Source: Candidatus Magasanikbacteria bacterium RIFOXYD12_FULL_33_17
GTDB taxonomy: Bacteria > Patescibacteriota > Patescibacteriia > Magasanikbacterales > UBA922
NCBI GenBank assembly: GCA_001783255.1
Contig: MFRB01000067.1
Coordinates: 1-9,839 of the forward strand
Length of the DNA stretch: 9,839 bases
Direction of reading: 5' to 3'
Shown in pieces: positions 6,094 to 9,839 of the stretch (position 1 is the first letter of the stretch; each line of letters starts with the position of its first letter). A program made the translations under genes and the position numbers. Under the pieces are notes generated by a model. That model was given only the letters and a program-made list of their open reading frames with translations, was not told where the DNA came from and did not search any database.

Positions 6094-6128
6094 AGCCTTT
6101 CTTCTAAAAAGAGGGGCTGTTTTATTTT
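6090..6128 (+). terminator. Intrinsic terminator of the groESL operon
   Basis: AAACAGCCTTTCTT (6090-6103) pairs with AAGAGGGGCTGTTT (6109-6122) over 14 positions including two wobbles, with a 5-nt loop, followed by a T-rich tail to 6128. It is the strongest terminator in the window. Confidence 0.9.
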
Positions 6129-6167
6129 AGTTTGTAAAGTGGTTAAATTATAGGTATTTTCCTCTCT

Positions 6168-6195
6168 TGTTTTTTCTTCCAAATTAAGGCATAAT
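6168..6195 (+). promoter_or_regulatory. Possible promoter of prfB
   Basis: TTGTTT (6168-6173), 16-nt spacer, CATAAT (6190-6195), 22 nt before the prfB ATG and downstream of the groEL terminator. The -35 match is weak; the -10 and the placement support it. Confidence 0.35.
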
Positions 6196-6217
6196 AAGGT
6201 AACAAATAATCCCAAAT

Positions 6218-7318
6218 ATGGAAATGCAAGAAGTGGTAAAATCAATTGAAAATCTACAAAAAAAATTGTCAGAAATGTACGATATTTTGGATATTGCCAA
6301 AAAACAGTCACAAGTTTTGGTAATAGCAGAAGAAGTAAACAAACCAGATTTTTGGAAGGATCAAGAAAATGCTACTAAAAAAAGTAGAGAGATGAGTGAT
6401 TTGCAAGCCGAAATTGATCTTTGGGGTAAATATGACAAAGAAACAAAAGACTTGTTAGAAATCGCACAAATGGACGAAGCAGATAAGGACGTGAATATGC
6501 GAGAAGACATTGAAAAGCAATATGTGGTTTTGGAAAAGAATATCCTTAAATTAGAGTTCAAGACCTTGTTTGATGGTAAACATGACAAAGAGAGTGCTAT
6601 TGTCGCTATCCACTCTGGCAGTGGTGGTACAGAGGCCCAGGATTGGGCTGAGATGCTACTTCGGATGTATCTTCGCTATGCTGACCAAAAAGGTTGGAAA
6701 ACAACGATTTTGGATGAAACTAAGGGCCAGGAAGCTGGATTTAAGTCTGTTACTTTTCAAGTAGAAGGTAACTTTGCTTACGGTCATTTGAAATCTGAAC
6801 ATGGTACTCATAGACTGGTACGTATTTCACCATTTGACGCCGAAAAAATGCGTCACACTTCTTTTGCTCTGGTGGAAGTAATTCCTGAGTTAGAAGAATC
6901 AGAAGACGTAAAAATAGATGATAAAGATATACGTATTGATACGTTTATGGCTGGTGGAAATGGCGGACAAAGTGTCAACACGACTTATAGTGCTGTGCGT
7001 TTGGTACACATTCCTACAGGCATTACTGTGACTTGTCAAAATGAAAAATCTCAACAACAAAATAGAAAACTGGCGATGAAAGTTTTGCTATCTCGATTAC
7101 AAAAAGTTCAAGAAGAGAAAGATGAAGAAGAAAGATTAAAACTTCGTGGTGAATACAAAAGTCCCGAGTGGGGAAGTCAAATCAGAAGTTATGTCTTGCA
7201 TCCTTATCACATGGTCAAAGATTTACGCACTAGATATGAAACAACAGATGATGAAGGGGTTCTCAATGGAGAATTGGATCCCTTTGTGGAAGCATACCTT
7301 AGATTTTTGAAGAATTAA
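6218..7318 (+). CDS. prfB: Peptide chain release factor 2 (RF2)
   Basis: Recognises UAA and UGA in the ribosomal A site and triggers peptidyl-tRNA hydrolysis. Its 366 residues match the usual length. A helical N-terminal domain (about 1-110, with NKPDFWKDQENA at 41-52) is followed by SGSGGTEAQDWAEMLLRMY (133-151). The anticodon-like SPF tripeptide is Ser204-Pro205-Phe206 in HRLVRISPFD, which marks RF2 rather than RF1 (PxT). The catalytic loop is GGNGGQSVNTTYSAVR (246-261) with GGQ at 249-251; Asn248 and Ser252 replace the common Ala and His, leaving GGQ intact. The C-terminal part has WGSQIRSYVLHPYHMVKDLR (318-337). The gene reads through in one frame, so the programmed +1 frameshift with internal UGA found in many prfB genes is absent. 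No Shine-Dalgarno precedes the ATG. RF2 implies UGA is a stop in this organism. Confidence 0.96.
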   Translation: MEMQEVVKSIENLQKKLSEMYDILDIAKKQSQVLVIAEEVNKPDFWKDQENATKKSREMSDLQAEIDLWGKYDKETKDLLEIAQMDEADKDVNMREDIEKQYVVLEKNILKLEFKTLFDGKHDKESAIVAIHSGSGGTEAQDWAEMLLRMYLRYADQKGWKTTILDETKGQEAGFKSVTFQVEGNFAYGHLKSEHGTHRLVRISPFDAEKMRHTSFALVEVIPELEESEDVKIDDKDIRIDTFMAGGNGGQSVNTTYSAVRLVHIPTGITVTCQNEKSQQQNRKLAMKVLLSRLQKVQEEKDEEERLKLRGEYKSPEWGSQIRSYVLHPYHMVKDLRTRYETTDDEGVLNGELDPFVEAYLRFLKN

Positions 7319-7330
7319 TTACTTAAAAAA

Positions 7331-7416
7331 TTGTTCCATTGTTCCACTGACCCATTGTCATATTGTCGAAAATTTTGATACGAAAACCACAATGGAACAA
7401 TGGATCTGTGGGTCAA
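7331..7416. repeat. Inverted array of degenerate octamers (TTGTTCCA type)
   Basis: Left side: five consecutive 8-nt units from 7331 to 7370, beginning TTGTTCCA, TTGTTCCA, CTGACCCA. Right side, read on the minus strand from 7416 to 7393: TTGACCCA, CAGATCCA, TTGTTCCA. Perfect pairings exist in two registers: CCATTGTTCCA (7336-7346) with 7393-7403, and TTGTTCCATTG (7331-7341) with 7390-7400. TGACCCA (7348-7354) can also pair with TGGGTCA (7409-7415). The array fills the prfB-PAP2 spacer and has no T tract, so it is not a standard terminator. Confidence 0.65.
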
Positions 7417-7457
7417 TAGTATTTTTCAAAATAAATTAATCATCAAATTAACAAAAT

Positions 7458-8030
7458 ATGTCACTAAGCAAAAAGATATTCTTCAAAATAAACGCTCAAG
7501 TCGGCAAACGTGCTTGGCTTGATAGACTTATGTATTTGTCAGCCAACTTACTTATTTATGTTTTGGCTTTTTTTGTTATTACTTGGGGTGTATTTGTTTT
7601 GGGTGGAGTTGATCCAGAAAAATTTGAAATAATGGTAAAAATATTACTTACTGTTTTCGTTTTTTCTTTTGCTATTAGTTATGGTATTGCTTTGCTTTGG
7701 AAGCACCCTCGACCGATAGTCGAATTTCCAGAAACAAAAATGTTGCTTCATCCAATAGAAGTTTGGAAATCTTTTCCTTCTGATCATACTAGCATGTCAT
7801 TTTTGCTCGCCGGAAGCGTAGTACTTATGGGTGCTGGTCTTGGTTTTTCTATTTTTGTTTTATTACTTGCAACAATTATTGCTTTTTCTCGTGTTTATGT
7901 CGGAGTGCATTATCCTCGTGATATTGTAGGTGGTTTTGTTTTAGCTTTAGTTTTACTTTTTGGCTCAAATTGGTTATTGATGAATATTACTCAACCGTTG
8001 TATACGTTTTTGACTAATTTGATCGCGTAA
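7458..8030 (+). CDS. PAP2-family membrane phosphatase (undecaprenyl-diphosphatase-like)
   Basis: A 190-residue integral membrane protein with about five hydrophobic segments (roughly 27-48, 58-80, 111-123, 125-143, 156-175). It has the acid phosphatase signature: motif 1 ends KHPRP (82-86), motif 2 is SFPSDHTS (105-112, the PSxH core with His110), and motif 3 is SRVYVGVHYPRD (144-155), giving SR-x5-H-x3-D with the nucleophile His151. In the standard K-x6-RP the lysine would be residue 78, which is Ala here; Lys82 is the nearest candidate. Small bacterial members dephosphorylate undecaprenyl pyrophosphate or other lipid phosphates at the outer membrane face, which would recycle the carrier used by the O-antigen-ligase-like protein. 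That link is inferred. No Shine-Dalgarno is seen, and the stop codon lies in a heptamer repeat. Confidence 0.88.
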   Translation: MSLSKKIFFKINAQVGKRAWLDRLMYLSANLLIYVLAFFVITWGVFVLGGVDPEKFEIMVKILLTVFVFSFAISYGIALLWKHPRPIVEFPETKMLLHPIEVWKSFPSDHTSMSFLLAGSVVLMGAGLGFSIFVLLLATIIAFSRVYVGVHYPRDIVGGFVLALVLLFGSNWLLMNITQPLYTFLTNLIA

Positions 8031-8070
8031 CGCGTAACACGTAGCGTATAACAAGTGTTGGAGGAAATTT
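8024..8070. repeat. Heptamer run and first copy of a 37-nt direct repeat
   Basis: CGCGTAA (8024-8030) and CGCGTAA (8031-8037) are exact tandem heptamers, followed by degenerate units CACGTAG and CGTATAA. The first includes the PAP2 stop codon. The segment 8034-8070 recurs at 8453-8489 with 33 of 37 identities. Confidence 0.7.
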
Positions 8071-8093
8071 TATTTATTTAATAAATCAATAAC

Positions 8094-8381
8094 ATGAAAA
8101 TAATAATCAGTATCTCGTTTATCATTTTCGTCGCAATTGCTTTTACTGCGCCATGGCTTTGGATTAATAACGGGGAAGATATTATAGAAAACAATTTTTT
8201 CCGAGGAAATGATTCCGAGAATTTCAAAAAACCAAAAGGAAATTGCGACTGCGACGGATCATGCATAAATGTTAAATGGGCTCCGTTTGGAGTAAAAGTA
8301 GATGCTTGTTCTGAAGATTATTATTTTATTTCATTCTGGGGACAAAGATTCTACATGGACGGTGAACAAAACATTCTATAA
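8094..8381 (+). CDS. Small exported or membrane-anchored protein with a Cys cluster, unknown function
   Basis: I do not recognise this 95-residue protein. It begins with a hydrophobic segment (about 3-24, IIISISFIIFVAIAFTAPWL) after a single Lys, suiting an uncleaved anchor or signal sequence. A short acidic polar stretch and a Cys region NCDCDGSC (50-57) follow, then Cys72. The pattern C-x-C-x3-C-x14-C has four cysteines, so two disulfides or a metal site are possible. The C-terminal part is aromatic-rich (YYFISFWGQRFYMDG, 76-90), suggesting a small beta domain. ATG 8094 is the only reasonable start because a TAA lies in frame at 8082; the GGAGG at 8060-8064 is about 30 bases away, too far to act as a ribosome binding site. 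The gene is bracketed by near-identical 37-nt repeats, which may mean it was inserted as a cassette. Confidence 0.6.
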   Translation: MKIIISISFIIFVAIAFTAPWLWINNGEDIIENNFFRGNDSENFKKPKGNCDCDGSCINVKWAPFGVKVDACSEDYYFISFWGQRFYMDGEQNIL

Positions 8382-8430
8382 AAATGAATAACTGGCTCCA
8401 AAATTTTCATCCCTTAGTTTTTATGAAGGT

Positions 8431-8456
8431 TTACCTGTCTGCTGGCAGGCAGGTAA
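8431..8456. repeat. Strong GC-rich hairpin
   Basis: TTACCTGTCTG (8431-8441) pairs with CAGGCAGGTAA (8446-8456), 11 bp with one wobble and a 4-nt loop. There is no T tract, so it is not a canonical terminator. Its right arm overlaps the start of the second 37-nt repeat. Similar CCTGCCTGC palindromes are, from memory, common between genes in CPR genomes. Confidence 0.7.
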
Positions 8457-8489
8457 CACGTAGCGCATAACGAGTGTTGTACGAAATTT
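8453..8489. repeat. Second copy of the 37-nt direct repeat
   Basis: Same orientation as 8034-8070, with four substitutions. Both copies begin GTAACACGTAGCG and end GAAATTT. Together they bracket the 8094-8381 gene at a start-to-start distance of 419 nt. AACAC and GTGTT inside each copy can form a 5-bp stem. Confidence 0.75.
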
Positions 8490-8561
8490 AAAATAAGGCA
8501 AAAAGAAAAGCTTTATTGGGCAAATTTATTTGAGAAATTTTGTCTTTTAACACACAAATAT

Positions 8562-9527
8562 ATGATTACTGAAGGAATGCCACAATTTACTCCACCACAA
8601 GAAACTCCCAAGGCAATAATGCCTGAAGTAGAAATTACACCAGAACAGAAAGAAATTTTAAAATCAGCAATAATATTTGCAGAATATTTAACAGGTCGAT
8701 GGCCACAAGTTGACACTGATGTTGAATTGTCAGAGTTATCCGAGGGTGTAGAAACTATATCAAGAATGAATTATTACCTTTCTGGCTCTTTGGCCTCTAT
8801 GCTTTTATCTTGTGCAGAAAAATTTACTGAAATGGACGAAACTCGGATTCCTGCTTTAAGAGATGTTCGTACAAGAGAAATACCTGAATCAGCGAGAAAA
8901 ATTTTGGCTTCTTTTGCTCGCCAGATTGGCGATTTAGATTATGTTCCTACAGACCACTACAAAGCAAAGAAAATTCACGTCCAAAATTCTTTCGGTAAAG
9001 TAAGTGCTGAAGAATATAGTCGATTGCGTACTCAGTACATCTGGAAAGGTGGTAGTGGTCCCTCTTTTGACGAAGTGCCAGAAAAAGGACGTAAAATTTT
9101 AAAACGAGGTGATGATCAATTTAAAGTAATGTGTGATCCTGTTGAAGCTTATGGGCCAAGAAGAGTGGTTAAAGTGAATATTGAGGGGAAAGATTATTAT
9201 ATTGCGAGACCAGATACTATTCTCGCATATAAAGTTTTACATTTGCTTCAAAGCTATGAACAAAAACCTGAAAAATTTAATGACGATTTTAGAAAACTTC
9301 TTGGGGCTTTAAAGGAAATGTACAGCGATGAAGAATTAGAGCAAATTACCCAGCAAGTACTTACAGATTATGAGGATGCAATGGAGGTTTCTCATATTCG
9401 TCGAAATGAGGGTAAAGAAAATCCGCCAGCATACGAAAGAAAAGTCCCTAAATTTATTGAAAGAGTGTTGTCCAATCCGCAGTTATCTCCGGAGATTAAA
9501 ACTATACTTGAAAGATTAAAAAAATAA
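8562..9527 (+). CDS. Unrecognised protein with nucleotidyltransferase-like signatures
   Basis: A 321-residue soluble protein that I cannot assign to a named family. Residues 1-25 are Pro-rich and probably disordered. YLSGSLASMLL (72-82) resembles the hG[GS] motif of pol-beta-type nucleotidyltransferases, and QIGDLDYVP (121-129) resembles the metal-binding DxD, with Asp124 and Asp126. YYIARPDTILAYKVLHLLQ (212-230) followed by KFNDDFRKLLGAL (238-250) resembles the C-terminal helix of AbiEii-like enzymes, where a Lys and a later Asp lie on helices after the core. Against this, the SGS-to-DxD distance is near 48 residues, far longer than the typical 9-13, so an insertion or a different fold must be assumed. 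ATG 8562 is used; ATG 8577 (Met6) is an alternative. The C-terminus is rich in charged helices. No Shine-Dalgarno or clear terminator is visible. Confidence 0.7.
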   Translation: MITEGMPQFTPPQETPKAIMPEVEITPEQKEILKSAIIFAEYLTGRWPQVDTDVELSELSEGVETISRMNYYLSGSLASMLLSCAEKFTEMDETRIPALRDVRTREIPESARKILASFARQIGDLDYVPTDHYKAKKIHVQNSFGKVSAEEYSRLRTQYIWKGGSGPSFDEVPEKGRKILKRGDDQFKVMCDPVEAYGPRRVVKVNIEGKDYYIARPDTILAYKVLHLLQSYEQKPEKFNDDFRKLLGALKEMYSDEELEQITQQVLTDYEDAMEVSHIRRNEGKENPPAYERKVPKFIERVLSNPQLSPEIKTILERLKK

Positions 9528-9577
9528 AATTGTTCTGATTTAATTTCGTCTATCTGTGAAATAAAAATTTTTCATTG

Positions 9578-9607
9578 TTTACACGCATTCATTATGAATT
9601 ATATAAT
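9578..9607 (+). promoter_or_regulatory. Candidate promoter for the mannose-1-phosphate guanylyltransferase gene
   Basis: TTTACA (9578-9583), 18-nt spacer, TATAAT (9602-9607), about 80 nt before the ATG at 9688. The -10 is consensus but lies in pure A/T sequence and inside a palindrome, so the call is moderate. Confidence 0.45.
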
Positions 9608-9620
9608 AATTATTATATAA
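9599..9620. repeat. Perfect 22-bp AT-only palindrome over the candidate -10
   Basis: TTATATAATAA (9599-9609) is followed without a gap by its exact reverse complement (9610-9620). It overlaps TATAAT at 9602-9607. It could be an operator or cruciform; its A/T-only composition weakens the argument. Confidence 0.5.
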
Positions 9621-9622
9621 AA

Positions 9623-9649
9623 AAACTTTATAAACTTTACAAACTTTTA
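9623..9649. repeat. Three tandem 9-nt units, AAACTTTAY type
   Basis: AAACTTTAT (9623-9631), AAACTTTAC (9632-9640) and AAACTTTTA (9641-9649). They lie between the candidate promoter and the following start codon, so would be transcribed as leader. Confidence 0.6.
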
Positions 9650-9687
9650 ACTTTCTTGTCCGCCTTGGGTGGAATAAACTATTGTAT

Positions 9688-9839
9688 ATGAAAATCCTAA
9701 TCTTCGCTGGCGGAGCCGGCACCAGACTTTGGCCAATTAGCCGTAAATCTAGTCCAAAACAATTTGAGATTCTAAAAGGTGACAAATCTACTATTGCTAT
9801 GGCTTTGGATAGAGTAGAAAGTTTTGGTGTAGAAAATGT
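9688..9839 (+). CDS. manC: Mannose-1-phosphate guanylyltransferase, 5' part (runs off the window)
   Basis: Fifty codons plus two bases are present, open to the window end. The N-terminus MKILIFAGGAGTRLWPISR (1-19) followed by KSSPKQFEIL (20-29) is the nucleotide-binding signature of the GT-A-fold sugar-phosphate nucleotidyltransferases. The combination GTRLWPxSR with PKQF is characteristic of the GDP-mannose-forming branch rather than glucose-1-phosphate thymidylyl- or uridylyltransferases. It converts mannose-1-phosphate and GTP to GDP-mannose, a precursor for envelope glycans, which fits the polysaccharide genes upstream. A bifunctional form fused to phosphomannose isomerase cannot be excluded because the C-terminus is missing. 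GGTGGA at 9670-9675 lies 12 nt before the ATG, a weak ribosome binding site at best. Confidence 0.88.
   Translation, partial: MKILIFAGGAGTRLWPISRKSSPKQFEILKGDKSTIAMALDRVESFGVEN

Noticed and set aside
8060..8064. GGAGG as the ribosome binding site of the 8094 gene
   Set aside because: It is about 30 bases from the ATG, an in-frame TAA lies between (8082), and the other copy of the repeat does not conserve it.
8431..8456. Terminator after the 8094 gene
   Set aside because: The hairpin is strong but is followed by AACACG rather than a T tract.

Overview
The window looks like a chromosomal fragment of an AT-rich, genome-reduced bacterium, most consistent with the Candidate Phyla Radiation (Patescibacteria, Parcubacteria-like). 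This is an inference from several things: the very low GC of coding and intergenic DNA, the absence of Shine-Dalgarno sequences at usable distance from almost every start, a short Gram-positive-type YidC, a DNA-polymerase-beta-type nucleotidyltransferase in which the usual Gly-Ser is Asn-Thr, and an RF2 with a GGQSVNTTYSAVR loop. The presence of prfB (RF2), and tryptophan encoded by TGG, argue for the standard bacterial code rather than UGA reassignment. All nine visible stop codons are TAA or TAG.

Layout, all genes on the + strand: yidC (48-824) with its own terminator; a nucleotidyltransferase-domain protein (932-1882); a non-coding composite repeat block with inverted ends (1901-2192); an O-antigen-ligase/Wzy-type polytopic protein (best start 2214, to 3512) with a terminator; a gene-free block (3513-3939) holding a promoter, two abutting ~120-nt hairpins and an internal terminator, read here as a candidate structured RNA; a sigma70-like promoter with a CIRCE-type operator; groES (3940-4215); a 203-nt gap with two long hairpins; groEL (4419-6047) with a terminator; prfB (6218-7318); an octamer-repeat spacer; a PAP2 phosphatase (7458-8030); a small exported Cys-containing protein (8094-8381) flanked by two 37-nt direct repeats; an unrecognised protein with faint nucleotidyltransferase signatures (8562-9527); and the first 50 codons of a mannose-1-phosphate guanylyltransferase (9688 to the window end).

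Functionally this is a mix of core housekeeping (membrane insertion, chaperonin, translation termination) and envelope polysaccharide functions (polymerase/ligase, lipid-carrier-type phosphatase, GDP-mannose synthesis). The heat-shock pair appears to be under HrcA/CIRCE control. The most unusual content is intergenic. Almost every spacer carries a different phased short repeat (about 7, 8, 9, 15 or 20 nt) or a long inverted repeat. The strongest is the 240-nt double hairpin with its own promoter and terminator directly upstream of the groES promoter.
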